Shown here piece by piece: positions 45,649 to 54,236 of a stretch of DNA of 64,000 nucleotides. A program made the translations under genes and the position numbers. The stretch's first letter is position 1. Every line of letters begins with the position of its first letter. The DNA comes from Catellatospora citrea. Its GTDB lineage: Bacteria; Actinomycetota; Actinomycetes; Mycobacteriales; Micromonosporaceae. The stretch covers positions 5,890,001 to 5,954,000 of the forward strand of contig NZ_RAPR01000001.1 of NCBI RefSeq assembly GCF_003610235.1, in the 5' to 3' direction. Below the pieces are notes generated by a model. The model saw nothing but the letters and a program-made list of their open reading frames with translations. It was not told where the DNA came from and did no database searches.

Positions 45649-45883
45649 TGGGCCCGGCGGCGGTGACTGCTGCGGGGTTGCAGGGGGTGCAACCAGGCGT
45701 ACGCGGCAGATGGTCACCAACCCTAGGAAAAAAGGCGAGCCGGTTTCAAGCTGGGGCCGGAACAACTTCGCTGAGCTGCGGCGATGTCACACCCAGTTAG
45801 ACGTCGGTCGAGCCGTGATGGCGGTCGGCGCATCGTGAACCGCCACTGCCCCTCGCGGCGACGGCGGCTGCAAGCTGTGCCGA

Positions 45884-46453
45884 TCAGGCCGCCGGTCGCA
45901 GGCCGGCGAGGGTCACGGCCACGAGCCGGCCGAGCGCTGCTTTCGACGTCAGACCGCTAGCGGCCCGCAGGGCGTTGAGACAGAACCCGGCCAACTCCGC
46001 CGGGGGAACGTCATCTCGCACATCACCGGTACGCACGCCCTCGGCGAGCAGTTGCGCGACCAGCGCCCGCAGGTGCTGGTGCGCGTGGGCCATGTGCGGG
46101 CCCTGGTGCAGCATCGCCGCGACGTCCCCGCCGTGACGGGCCTGGCAGATGTGCGCGTAGGTCTCCAGCACCGTAACAAGGGCCCGGCCCGGGTCGCCGG
46201 CCTGCTCGCGCACCGCCTGAAGCTGGTGCAGGTGCGCGCCGACCTGCCGTTCGTGCCACGCCTGCAGGATCGACTCTACGTCCGGGAAGTACTTGTACAG
46301 CGTCGCCCGGCCGATACCCGAGCCCTCGGCGATCTGCGACATCGTCACCGACGCCAGCCCGTGCGCGGCAACCAGGCCTGCAGTGGCGTCCAGCACCGCC
46401 TCGCGCACCGCGCTGCGGTGCGCGTCGATCGTGGCGTTCCACAGCTTCGGCAC
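45884..46453 (-). CDS. TetR-family regulator
   Basis: A 189-residue TetR protein with helix-turn-helix VTMSQIAEGSGIGRATLYKYFP at about 37-58 and a helical ligand domain. It is divergent from the short gene at 46559 and the membrane gene at 46714. The intergenic inverted repeat at 46481-46514 is its likely operator. Confidence 0.92.
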   Translation of the reverse strand: MPKLWNATIDAHRSAVREAVLDATAGLVAAHGLASVTMSQIAEGSGIGRATLYKYFPDVESILQAWHERQVGAHLHQLQAVREQAGDPGRALVTVLETYAHICQARHGGDVAAMLHQGPHMAHAHQHLRALVAQLLAEGVRTGDVRDDVPPAELAGFCLNALRAASGLTSKAALGRLVAVTLAGLRPAA

Positions 46454-46480
46454 CCACCCAGTATACGAGCCGTCGCGTTA

Positions 46481-46514
46481 GATACACATCGTATTGTGCA
46501 AGACACTATGTATC
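46481..46514. promoter_or_regulatory. Likely TetR operator
   Basis: GATACA at 46481 and TGTATC at 46509 form an imperfect inverted repeat enclosing an AT-rich stretch, unusual in this GC-rich window. It lies between the tetR start and the 46559 gene. Confidence 0.55.
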
Positions 46515-46558
46515 GTTAAAGTGGCGGCGTACCCACACGCCCCACCTGAGGAATCGAC

Positions 46559-46714
46559 ATGACCCAGCACACCCCGGCCGACAACGACCGCACCCCCGCG
46601 CCGACGGGCATGCCCCGCTGGGTCAAGATCTGCGGCCTCGTCGCAAGCGTGCTCGTTGCGGCGTTCCTCGCCCTGCACCTGACCGGCAACACCCCGTCGC
46701 ACGGCGGCCACTGA
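46559..46714 (+). CDS. 51-residue single-span membrane protein
   Basis: It encodes a hydrophilic head (MTQHTPADNDRTPAPTG), one membrane helix (VKICGLVASVLVAAFLALHL) and a short GNTPSHGGH tail. TGA shares its A with the ATG of the next gene (TGATG). Starts after TGAGGAATCGAC. It is probably the small partner of the 46714 membrane protein under TetR control. Too short for most automated calls. Confidence 0.65.
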   Translation: MTQHTPADNDRTPAPTGMPRWVKICGLVASVLVAAFLALHLTGNTPSHGGH

Positions 46715-47229
46715 TGCCCATGCCGCCCCGGCTGCGTAAGACCGCCCTCACCGCACACGTCACCACATCCCTAGGCTGGCTCGGCGCCGTCGCTGCGTTC
46801 CTGGCAATGGCCGTCGCCGGCCTCACCACCGACGACGCCGAGCGCGCACACGCCCTCTACCTCGCCGCCGACCTCGTCACCTGGACGATCATCGTCCCGC
46901 TCGCCCTGGCCTCCTTCACCACCGGCCTCATCCAGTCCCTGGGCACACCCTGGGGACTGCTGCGCCATTACTGGGTCCTGGCCAAACTCATCCTCACCAT
47001 CCCCGCCACCGCTGTGCTGCTCCTGCACACCCGCCCCATCGGCGTCCTTGCCACCAGCAGCGACGCGCACGCCGGCGACCTGCACGGCCTGCGCATCCAG
47101 CTCGTCGCCGACGCCGTCGCCGCGATCGTCGTCCTACTCGCCGCGACGGTCCTAGCTGTGTTCAAACCCCGCGGCACGACCGGCTACGGGCAGCGCCGAG
47201 CTCAGCAGGCGACGGCTCCGCCCCCGTAG
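46714..47229 (+). CDS. Four-helix membrane protein (DUF2269-like)
   Basis: 171 residues with about four membrane helices, starting with RLRKTALTAHVTTSLGWLGAVAAFLAM and continuing LVTWTIIVPLALASFTTGLIQSLGTPWGLLRHYWVLAKL. His in AHVTTSLGW and RHYW resemble heme- or quinone-contact patterns of small membrane proteins, but no family is certain. It is coupled to the 51-residue gene and repressed, by inference, by TetR. Confidence 0.75.
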   Translation: MPMPPRLRKTALTAHVTTSLGWLGAVAAFLAMAVAGLTTDDAERAHALYLAADLVTWTIIVPLALASFTTGLIQSLGTPWGLLRHYWVLAKLILTIPATAVLLLHTRPIGVLATSSDAHAGDLHGLRIQLVADAVAAIVVLLAATVLAVFKPRGTTGYGQRRAQQATAPPP

Positions 47230-47282
47230 CGGCATCGGTCCTCACCTGCCGAGGCGAGCCGCGCCCTGCCACGCCGGGGCCG

Positions 47283-48479
47283 TCAACCGCGCCCGCTGCC
47301 GGCTCCTAAGCTGCGCCCGTACCCTGCCCAGCCGATCAGAGCCGCGCCGAGCACGACGGCGGCGAGCGCGCCGTACCCGGTGGTCAGGGTTGCGGCGGTG
47401 GCGACAGCGCCGACGAGCAGCGGGCCGCCGGCGTCACCGAGTTCACGGCCGACCTCGGCGGCGCCCATGGTCTGGCCGAGACGCTCGGCGGGTGTCGCGG
47501 CGGCAAGGGCCGTGAACGCGACGGGCGTGATGATGCCGGTCCCGACACCGATCCCGACTGCGGCGGCCAGCACCCCGAACAAGCCGGGGATCATCGCTGC
47601 GGAGAGTCCAGCGGTGGTGACCGCCATTCCGGCGAGGATCCCGGTGGCGTTGGTGATCTTCCCGGTGTCCAGGGCTTGGCCGGCGCGGGGCTGCGTCAGC
47701 GCGGCGCACAGGGCCAGGACGGACACGGCCGCGCCGGTCGCCACCGGACCCAGCCCGGCCGCGGCGCCCGACACGGGCAGGAACCCGACGCCTACCGACA
47801 GCGCAGCGGTGGCAGCGGCCAGCGCGGTGGTCGGGTGCAGGAACGACGCATCGGTCAGCATCCGGGCGAGGTCGGCGAGGGTCTGGCGGGCGCGCGGCTG
47901 CGGCGCGACCGCGGGTACGGCCACAGCTGCCCATACGGCCACGGCGGTGGCCAGTCCGGTCATCACCGCGAACAACAGGCCCAGGCCGCCGAGCAGGACC
48001 AGGACGCCGCCCAGCAGTGGCCCTGCGGTGTAGCCGATGCTCTTGAACAAGCCGTAGGACCCGAACGCCCGTCCGTGCCCGGTCCGCGGATGCAGCTGGG
48101 CGATCATCGCCGAAGCGGCCGGGGAGAACGCCGAAGCCGCCGCGCCTTGCCCCAGCCGGGCCAACCACAGCCAGCCGGTGTCATCGGCCAAGACGAAGGC
48201 CAGCGAAGCGACCGCGAACCCGATCAGGCCACCGACTAGGACCTTGCGGGTCCCGACACGGTCGGAGAGGGTCCCGAACACCGGTTTGAGAACGACTTCG
48301 GCGCCGTCGTAAAGGGCCAGCAGCGCACCGAGTGTGAGCAGGGAGGCTCTGCCCTCGGTATAGGCGCCGAGGTTGGCGGCGATGCCATGGGCGCCGAACG
48401 CCGTCGTGAACCCGGCCGCGTACAGCGGCCACACCCGCCACCGGGGCAAATGACCGGTGATACCAGTCGGCGACGCCAT
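47283..48479 (-). CDS. MFS transporter
   Basis: A 398-residue, 12-helix major facilitator. The A-motif-like GTLSDRVGTRKVLVGG lies near residue 70, and FGSYGLFKSIGYTAGPLLGG near 145 is the conserved fifth-helix motif of drug exporters. It is single and convergent with the membrane operon at 46714. The substrate is unknown. Confidence 0.88.
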   Translation of the reverse strand: MASPTGITGHLPRWRVWPLYAAGFTTAFGAHGIAANLGAYTEGRASLLTLGALLALYDGAEVVLKPVFGTLSDRVGTRKVLVGGLIGFAVASLAFVLADDTGWLWLARLGQGAAASAFSPAASAMIAQLHPRTGHGRAFGSYGLFKSIGYTAGPLLGGVLVLLGGLGLLFAVMTGLATAVAVWAAVAVPAVAPQPRARQTLADLARMLTDASFLHPTTALAAATAALSVGVGFLPVSGAAAGLGPVATGAAVSVLALCAALTQPRAGQALDTGKITNATGILAGMAVTTAGLSAAMIPGLFGVLAAAVGIGVGTGIITPVAFTALAAATPAERLGQTMGAAEVGRELGDAGGPLLVGAVATAATLTTGYGALAAVVLGAALIGWAGYGRSLGAGSGRG

Positions 48480-48957
48480 GGCCTGATCCTGCCTGCGCCT
48501 GATCGGTTTGACTACGAGACCGGATCAACTCCCGTGCGGCCAACGGCGTTGGGCCACCCGCCGCAGGCCACCGAGGATCAACGCTGCGGCCGACCGGGCC
48601 GGGTGCTACGTCCAGGCTGCGACCCACAAAGGCTGCAGCCAAGCCCTTCGTCGGCTCGGTGCTCAGGGTTCACGGGTATCGGCGCAGCATGGCGGCGATC
48701 GCGGAAAGCGCCGCCCGCCAGACATCGACCGGCAACCTCCCCTCGGGGACCACCTACTCGGCCATGATCGCGTCCTCCGTCAGCCCGACCAGCCCTGCCT
48801 CGGACCTCACGTGGTGGTCGAGGTAATCGTCGCAGCGAGCACGGCCACGCCCGTATCGACGCCACGCCGTTGGTAGGGACACTGGTGTTCTTCTGCGGTT
48901 CACCAGGGATCCGTACGATCGGCGGCCGAGATCACCACGACAAGGCACGGGCAGGTC
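48480..48957. other. Gap with possible decayed minus-strand gene
   Basis: A minus-strand frame near 48680-48870 has gene-like composition (DDYLDHHVRSEAGLVGLTED, then after an in-frame TAG VVPEGRLPVDVWRAALSAI). No ribosome site or family is recognised. It may be a short remnant. The rest holds nothing visible. Confidence 0.35.
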
Positions 48958-50157
48958 ATGACCAACGAACGCACGAGCGGCGACGAGCCCTCGACCGCCC
49001 GGTCAGGGAGGTCGCCGGTCCGCTCGCCCGGGTCGGTGGCCGAGGTGGCGCTGCTGTTCCTCAAGCTCGGGTTGATCGCATTCGGCGGCCCGGCCGCGCA
49101 CACCGCGATGATGCGCGACGAGATCGTGCGCCGCCGAGGCTGGGTGACCGACGAGCGGTTCGTCGACCTGATGGGCGCCACCAACCTGATCCCGGGCCCG
49201 AACTCCACGGAGCTCGCCATCCACCTCGGTTTCGACCGGGCCCGCTGGCGCGGCTTGATCGCCGCCGGGGTCTGCTTCATCCTTCCGGCGGCGCTCATCG
49301 TCACCGGCCTGGCCTGGGCGTACGTCACCTACGGCGACACCCCGGCCGTCGAGGGGCTGCTGTACGGGATCGTCCCGGCCGTGATCGCGATCATCGCCCA
49401 CGCCCTGTTCGCCCTGCTGCGCACCGTGATCAAGAACGTGTGGCTCGGGCTGCTCGCCGCCGCCGGCCTGGCGGCATATCTGCTCGGCGTCAACGAACTG
49501 CTCATCCTCGCCGCCGGTGCGATGGTCGCCGCCGCAGCGCATCTGATCCGCCACCCACCCCGGCTCCGCATGAACGGCTGGGTCGGCGTCCCGATGCTCG
49601 GCGGGCAGCCGCTGTTTCCCGACCCGACCGGCAACGAGTTGTGGACCCTGTTCCTCACCATGATCAAGATCGGATCGGTGCTGTACGGCAGCGGCTACGT
49701 GCTGCTGGCGTTCCTGCAGGGCGACTTCGTCGACCGGCTGCACTGGATCACCCAGCAGCAGCTCATCGACGCGGTCTCCATCGGCCAGGTCACGCCCGGG
49801 CCGGTGTTCACCACCGCGACCTTCATCGGCTACCTCGTCGCCGGGCCCGCCGGAGCGTTCGTCGCCACGGTCGCGATCTTCCTGCCGTCGTTCTTGTTCG
49901 TCGGCCTGCTCACCAGGCTCACCGACAGGCTGCGCGCCTCGCCGTGGACCTCGGCCCTGCTCGACGGGGTGAACGCCACGGCGCTGGCGCTGATGGCCGG
50001 GGTGTCCTACCAGTTGGCCCGGACCGCGATCATCGACCCGCTCACCACCGCGATCGCCGCGGTCACCCTGCTGCTGTTGTGGAAGACCAGGCTCAACAAC
50101 GCCTGGTACATCGCCGCAGGCGCCGCCATCGGCCTGTTCCACACCCTGCTCACCTGA
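48958..50157 (+). CDS. chrA: Chromate transporter (ChrA, long-chain type)
   Basis: 399 residues with two homologous halves (CHR domains): FLKLGLIAFGGPAAHTAMM with NLIPGPNSTELAIHLG in the first and MIKIGSVLYGSGYVLLAFL with SIGQVTPGPVFTTATFIGYL in the second. About 10-12 helices. It exports chromate by a proton or sulfate gradient in known members. No ChrB-type regulator is next to it. Confidence 0.92.
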   Translation: MTNERTSGDEPSTARSGRSPVRSPGSVAEVALLFLKLGLIAFGGPAAHTAMMRDEIVRRRGWVTDERFVDLMGATNLIPGPNSTELAIHLGFDRARWRGLIAAGVCFILPAALIVTGLAWAYVTYGDTPAVEGLLYGIVPAVIAIIAHALFALLRTVIKNVWLGLLAAAGLAAYLLGVNELLILAAGAMVAAAAHLIRHPPRLRMNGWVGVPMLGGQPLFPDPTGNELWTLFLTMIKIGSVLYGSGYVLLAFLQGDFVDRLHWITQQQLIDAVSIGQVTPGPVFTTATFIGYLVAGPAGAFVATVAIFLPSFLFVGLLTRLTDRLRASPWTSALLDGVNATALALMAGVSYQLARTAIIDPLTTAIAAVTLLLLWKTRLNNAWYIAAGAAIGLFHTLLT

Positions 50158-50208
50158 CCACAAGACACCCGATCCGCCATGTCGGGCCAGGCTCATGATT
50201 GGTTCCGG

Positions 50209-50604
50209 TCATGCTGTGGGTGGCGTCGCGGCGGGCTGGAACAGTTCGACCAGGTTACCGGCGGGGTCGGCGAGCAGGATCTGGCGCCCGCCGGGTCCGG
50301 ATACCAGTTCGCTGCGGAAGGACAGGCCCGCGCTACCGAGTCGGTCTATCTCGGCGTCCAGGTCGGCGACGATCAGGTGTATGCGGTTGCGGCCCGGGCT
50401 GGTGGCGTCGTCGGGGGTGGCGCGGGCGCCGGAACTGGCAGGTCCGGACAGCAGCAGCCGCAGCGGGCCGCGGACGACGTCGGCGAAGGCAGGTGCGGCG
50501 CTGGTGTTCAGCTGAAAGCCCAGGTGGGTGGTGTAGAAGTCGACTGCGGCCTGAACGTCGTCGACGAGGTAGCGGACGCTGACGTACTGGTCGGGTGCGG
50601 TCAT
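50209..50604 (-). CDS. VOC (glyoxalase) family protein
   Basis: A 131-residue VOC protein (VSVRYLVDDVQAAVDFYTTHLGF, RIHLIVADLDAEIDRL, ILLADPAGNLVELFQPA). The first metal-ligand position is not His, so the metal site may be incomplete. It could be an antibiotic-binding or metabolic protein. Single gene, convergent with chrA. Confidence 0.85.
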   Translation of the reverse strand: MTAPDQYVSVRYLVDDVQAAVDFYTTHLGFQLNTSAAPAFADVVRGPLRLLLSGPASSGARATPDDATSPGRNRIHLIVADLDAEIDRLGSAGLSFRSELVSGPGGRQILLADPAGNLVELFQPAATPPTA

Positions 50605-50910
50605 GGTGCAAGCTCCTTCGGGCGGTGGTGGCGTGGACTGCTGGTAGGCGTAGGCACAGTGCTGGGCGACCCACCCGTCGGATCATCCTGCGGGCAAATG
50701 GTCTGTTCATTGAAGGTTCCCGTACGGGATCACGGCCAAACGGGTTCAGGCAACCGGACATTCGAATGGCAGCTCAAGTGATCGAGGCCGTCCAGCGTCT
50801 GTACCACCTTCGTTTCCGCAGGTGGTACGCCGTTGACAGGCGTGCGTTGGTGCCCAGGCGCAAGCTGGCGGGATGCTCGGATCTTGGACGACGAGAACCA
50901 CCACATAGAG
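50605..50910. other. Gap with no gene seen
   Basis: Short frames only, none with a ribosome site and family resemblance. It separates the VOC start from the insertion element. Confidence 0.4.
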
Positions 50911-51730
50911 GGTCCGTTGCGTTGAGCCTTGGCACGTTCGAGGCACACTCGAGCGGTGAAGTCGTCGCCCCGCTCACGTTCGGTGTCGCCCGCGAAGACC
51001 GCGTTCGCGGGGTTTCGGTTTCCGGCTGAGGTGATCGTGGTCGCCGTGCGCTGGTATCTGCGGTTCAACCTGTCGTACCGCGATGTCGAGGAACTACTGG
51101 TCGAACGTGGCGTCGAGGTCGACCACGTAACCGTGTTCCGGTGGGTGCAGCAGTTCACCCCGCTGCTCGCCGATGCGGCGAGGTTCTGCCGGCACTCGCC
51201 GGGTGACAGGTGGTTCGTCGACGAGACCTACGTCAAGGTAAGCGGGGTATGGCACTACGTATACCGGGCCGTCGACCAGTACGGGCAGGTCATCGACGTG
51301 CTCGTGTCGACCCGCCGCGACGCCGCCGCGGCCCGCAGACTCTTCCGGCGGGCTCTTTCGACGTTGAAGGTAACGCCGGCCGAGGTCGTGACCGATGCCG
51401 CAGCGGTGTACCCGGCTGTGCTGGATGAACTGGTCCCGCAGGCGTGGCATCACGTCGAACGCTACGCGAACAACCCGATCGAGGCCGATCACAGCCAGCT
51501 CAAACACCGGTTGAGACCGATGCGCGGGCTGCAGACCGACAAGACCGCTCAGGTGATCATCGCTGGACACGCGTTCATGCAGAACCTGCGCCGCGGACAC
51601 TACGAGATCACGATCGACACCCCACCCACCCAGCGGGCAGCCGCAGCGTTCGCCGAACTCGCCAAGGCAATCTGACCCGGCCCCGAACCTGAGCTTCACC
51701 GTGCCAGCGATCCACGAACGCAACAGCGCC
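50911..51730 (+). mobile_element. IS6-type insertion sequence (about 820 bp)
   Basis: One transposase gene is flanked by imperfect inverted ends. The left end (GGTCCGTTGCGTTGAGCC...TGGCACG, from 50911) resembles the reverse complement of the right end (GGCGCTGTTGCGTT...TGGCACG, ending 51730). No 8-bp target duplication is seen, consistent with a deletion or a degenerate end. Exact ends are approximate. Confidence 0.6.
50956..51675 (+). CDS. IS6-family transposase
   Basis: 239 residues from a GTG. The DDE catalytic core is complete: Asp in DRWFVDETYVKV, Asp in VVTDAAAVYP, and Glu in NNPIEADHSQLKHRLRPMRG. An N-terminal HTH-like region (LSYRDVEELLVERGVEVDHVTV) is present. The protein is of normal IS6 length and appears intact. 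Confidence 0.92.
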   Translation: MKSSPRSRSVSPAKTAFAGFRFPAEVIVVAVRWYLRFNLSYRDVEELLVERGVEVDHVTVFRWVQQFTPLLADAARFCRHSPGDRWFVDETYVKVSGVWHYVYRAVDQYGQVIDVLVSTRRDAAAARRLFRRALSTLKVTPAEVVTDAAAVYPAVLDELVPQAWHHVERYANNPIEADHSQLKHRLRPMRGLQTDKTAQVIIAGHAFMQNLRRGHYEITIDTPPTQRAAAAFAELAKAI

Positions 51731-52033
51731 ACCGCCAAGCGCTTCGAAGCAGAACGCGACCGTTCCTTCGCCGACTTCATGGCCCTGGTCACCCGCGCCA
51801 AGGACGCGGGCCGACTGCGCGCCGACTTCGTCGCCGAGGACATGGTCATGTTCCTGATGGCCAACGCGGGAGTCCTCACTGCCACCGCAGACGCGGCACC
51901 CGAGACCTCGGCCCGGCTGGTCGGCTACTTCCTTCAAGCCTGCGCCGCGAACGCCGCAGCATCCCTGCCCGACCCGCCCGCCCCACGGCGGATGTTCCGG
52001 GCCATGCTCCGCTTCACCGCACCCAAACCCTGA
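51701..52033 (+). pseudogene. TetR-family C-terminal fragment
   Basis: The frame encodes only the ligand-binding half of a TetR regulator (KRFEAERDRSFADFMALVTRAKDAGRLRADFVAEDMVMFLM). No helix-turn-helix remains. The break lies at the right end of the insertion element, which probably removed the N-terminus. Confidence 0.6.
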
Positions 52034-52188
52034 CACCTACAACGGCCCAAAACTGGAACGAGCGCTATCTGCTGATCCAGGTCATCACCGGCACCACCCG
52101 CGCTGAAATCGCGCCGACGGTCGGCTCGCAGCCCTGGCGGTCACCGGCTATACCCGCTTGAACCTCCGGGCTCATTGGGGAGTGGACT

Positions 52189-52353
52189 GTGATCACCGTC
52201 GACAGCTACTACGCCGGCGGTCTGTTCGCACGGAGGATCCAGACGCCGGGTCATCCGCCCGAATGTGAGTTCGAGATGATCCTCAGCCACGACCGGGCCC
52301 TGGTCACCGAAGCGGCCCAGAGCCTGATGGAGAGGCTGATATCCAGCCCGTGA
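52189..52353 (+). CDS. Hypothetical 54-residue protein
   Basis: A GTG follows GGGGAGTGGACT. The product (VITVDSYYAGGLFARRIQ...LISSP) is a short alpha/beta peptide without signal or membrane segment. Codon use is gene-like but the length makes it uncertain. No family seen. The surrounding 52034-52188 and 52354-52446 hold nothing else visible. Confidence 0.35.
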   Translation: MITVDSYYAGGLFARRIQTPGHPPECEFEMILSHDRALVTEAAQSLMERLISSP

Positions 52354-52444
52354 GCGGACATCGCAGCTTGCCCGCGTCGTCGAAATGCTCTGTGAGACAG
52401 GCGCAGTTGCCGTGACGGGAGTCTCGGGGTGCCCAGGCTTGCAT

Positions 52445-52464
52445 GTGCAGGTAAATACCTGCAT
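52445..52464. promoter_or_regulatory. ArsR-type operator of the ArsR-SRPBCC gene
   Basis: TGCAGGTA-AA-TACCTGCA is a perfect inverted repeat with 8-bp arms (52446-52463). It lies only 10 bp before the GTG start, so a bound repressor would block transcription start. Autoregulation is likely. Confidence 0.75.
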
Positions 52465-52473
52465 GATGCTGGT

Positions 52474-53238
52474 GTGAGCGATGAGATGGACCGGGTCTTC
52501 AAGGCCCTGTCCGATGCGACTCGCCGGAGCCTGCTGGACAGGCTGCACGAGAACAACGGCCAGACCCTCAGCGAGCTGTGCAGCGGTTTGGGCATGGCCC
52601 GCCAATCCGCCACTCAGCATCTGGGTCTACTGGAGGCCGCCAACCTCGTGAGCACGGTCCGCAGGGGCCGGGAGAAGCTCCACTACCTCAACCCCGTGCC
52701 GCTTCACGAGATCGAGCAGCGGTGGATCGACAAGTTCGAACGCCCCCACCTACGGGCGCTGAGCGCACTGAAACAGAGAGCCGAGAACGTCATGTCCGCA
52801 AAGCCGGAGTTCGTCTACACCACCTACATCGAGGCCACCCCGGCCATGGTCTGGCAGGCCCTGACCGACCCGGAGATGTCCGCCGCCTACTGGGGCCACA
52901 GCAACGTCTCCGACTGGCAGCAGGGCTCCGCGTGGGAACACCGCCGCATCGACGGTTCAGGCACCGATGACGTGGTCGGCACGGTCGTCGAGGCGCAGGC
53001 GCCCCATCGCCTGGTGGTGACCTGGGCGGGTCCTAGCGAGGAACGGCCCCAGGGCCCTTCCAGGGTCACCTTCGAGCTGAAGCCCCTCGGCGGCACCGTC
53101 CAGCTCACCGTGACCCACGAGAACCTGCGCGATGACACCGAACTGCGCCAGGCCGCGGGCGGCTGGCCCTCGGTGCTGTCCAACCTCAAGACCTATCTGG
53201 AGACCGGTAAGACGCTGTCCCTGCCGGCCTGGTCCTGA
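52474..53238 (+). CDS. ArsR-type helix-turn-helix fused to an SRPBCC (AHSA1) domain
   Basis: 254 residues from GTG 52474 (ATG 52486 is an alternative). Residues to about 100 form an ArsR winged helix (RVFKALSDATRRSLLDRL, LSELCSGLGMARQSATQHL, REKLHYLNPVPLHEIEQRWIDKF). The rest is an AHSA1/SRPBCC ligand-binding domain (VYTTYIEATPAMVWQALTDPEMSAAYW, WPSVLSNLKTYLETG). This two-domain type senses small ligands. No metal-binding Cys set is present. The palindrome just upstream is its likely operator. Confidence 0.92.
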   Translation: MSDEMDRVFKALSDATRRSLLDRLHENNGQTLSELCSGLGMARQSATQHLGLLEAANLVSTVRRGREKLHYLNPVPLHEIEQRWIDKFERPHLRALSALKQRAENVMSAKPEFVYTTYIEATPAMVWQALTDPEMSAAYWGHSNVSDWQQGSAWEHRRIDGSGTDDVVGTVVEAQAPHRLVVTWAGPSEERPQGPSRVTFELKPLGGTVQLTVTHENLRDDTELRQAAGGWPSVLSNLKTYLETGKTLSLPAWS

Positions 53239-53595
53239 CCGCCACCATCGCCATCCCGCACAGCCCGGCCGGGCCGCATCGCGCCTGGTCTTGGCAGCCG
53301 TGCGGGCATCGCGCATCGCGTGCACGTCACGTACCTCCACCTGTGCGGACTTCTTGCCGAGGAAGCGGCGGACGGGCTGCCCCGGTGAGCACAGCCGTGA
53401 CAGCGAAGTCACACGCGGCGTTGGGTCTGTCCTGCGACCATGTTGGCCGTGTGGGCGGCCACACCTGGGAGCATGCGCTGTGGGTAGACCAGCGCGCCAT
53501 ATTCGTATCAAGGACACGTCGTGATCGGCGGCGAAGTCGTCAGGATCGTGTCAAGGCGACTTCCCGGGCACCCGGGGGCGTAGCACCGTGGAGAC
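53239..53595. other. Gap with no gene seen
   Basis: Short frames only. No tRNA, repeat or palindrome stands out. It may be the right edge of the accessory region. Confidence 0.4.
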
Positions 53596-53748
53596 ATGGA
53601 CATCCGCTATACCCGTCGGCACGTCCTCGGCCAGGCGGCAGCTCCCGGCTCGTCGCCGGCTGACCGTGCCGCCGCCAGGGCCATCATGATCGTTCAGATC
53701 GTCCTGCTGACGGCCGCGTCGGTCGTCATCGCGTTAGCCGTCCAGTGA
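53596..53748 (+). CDS. 50-residue single-span membrane protein
   Basis: The ATG is preceded by GTGGAGAC. It encodes a basic head (MDIRYTRRHVLGQ) and one C-terminal membrane helix (AIMIVQIVLLTAASVVIALAVQ). Its stop overlaps the GTG of the next gene by GTGA, so it is the first of three overlapping small genes. Family unknown. Confidence 0.55.
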   Translation: MDIRYTRRHVLGQAAAPGSSPADRAAARAIMIVQIVLLTAASVVIALAVQ

Positions 53749-54236
53749 TCCAGGGCCACGCTTTCGACCAGCCTCACGCCGCGACGGCCGGGCTACAAAC
53801 GTCGGTGCTCCGCGCGGGCACGCACCTTCGGCGTCCAGCTGGCCGTAGCCCGCGCATCGGGCAAACCCGGCCGCGCCAGACGGGTTCGGTGCCGATCGGT
53901 AGGACCCCGGCGCCCTTCGGTGTCAATCTCGGCTTGGGGGCGGCCGTCATGACCGCTGCGACCATCGTGGCCGCGGCCTCTACCGCAGACCCCACGGGGC
54001 TGGCGCTCCTAGTCGCTATCGCAGCCAGCTGGGCTTCGAGGCCACCGCATCCCCTGTGGAACCTGACCGTGTTCGCCCTGGCGCTCGGACTCGGACTGGG
54101 ACAGCGCTGGATACGCAACGTCCGGGCCTGTGCCTACAACACGTCCGATGAGCTTGCGATCCCCGCTCGTCCTGTGCGGCAGAACCGCCATGTGCCCGCC
54201 GCGGAGCCGATGCCGAGTGGCCGGAGTCTCGGGTGA
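53745..54236 (+). CDS. Hypothetical membrane protein, 163 aa
   Basis: A GTG overlaps the previous stop. The N-terminal third is basic and polar. Two hydrophobic segments follow (NLGLGAAVMTAATIVAAAS, WNLTVFALALGLGLGQRWI). The C-terminus is polar and basic. No family recognised. It overlaps the next gene by 4 nt. Confidence 0.55.
   Translation: MIQGHAFDQPHAATAGLQTSVLRAGTHLRRPAGRSPRIGQTRPRQTGSVPIGRTPAPFGVNLGLGAAVMTAATIVAAASTADPTGLALLVAIAASWASRPPHPLWNLTVFALALGLGLGQRWIRNVRACAYNTSDELAIPARPVRQNRHVPAAEPMPSGRSLG

Noticed and set aside
48578..48948. Minus-strand frames upstream of chrA as a chromate regulator (ChrB)
   Set aside because: No ChrB motif; an in-frame TAG and no ribosome site point to non-coding or decayed sequence.
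50766..51029. Plus-strand frame (IEAVQRLYHLRFRRWYAV) before the transposase
   Set aside because: Weak composition, crosses the IS left end and overlaps the transposase start in another frame.
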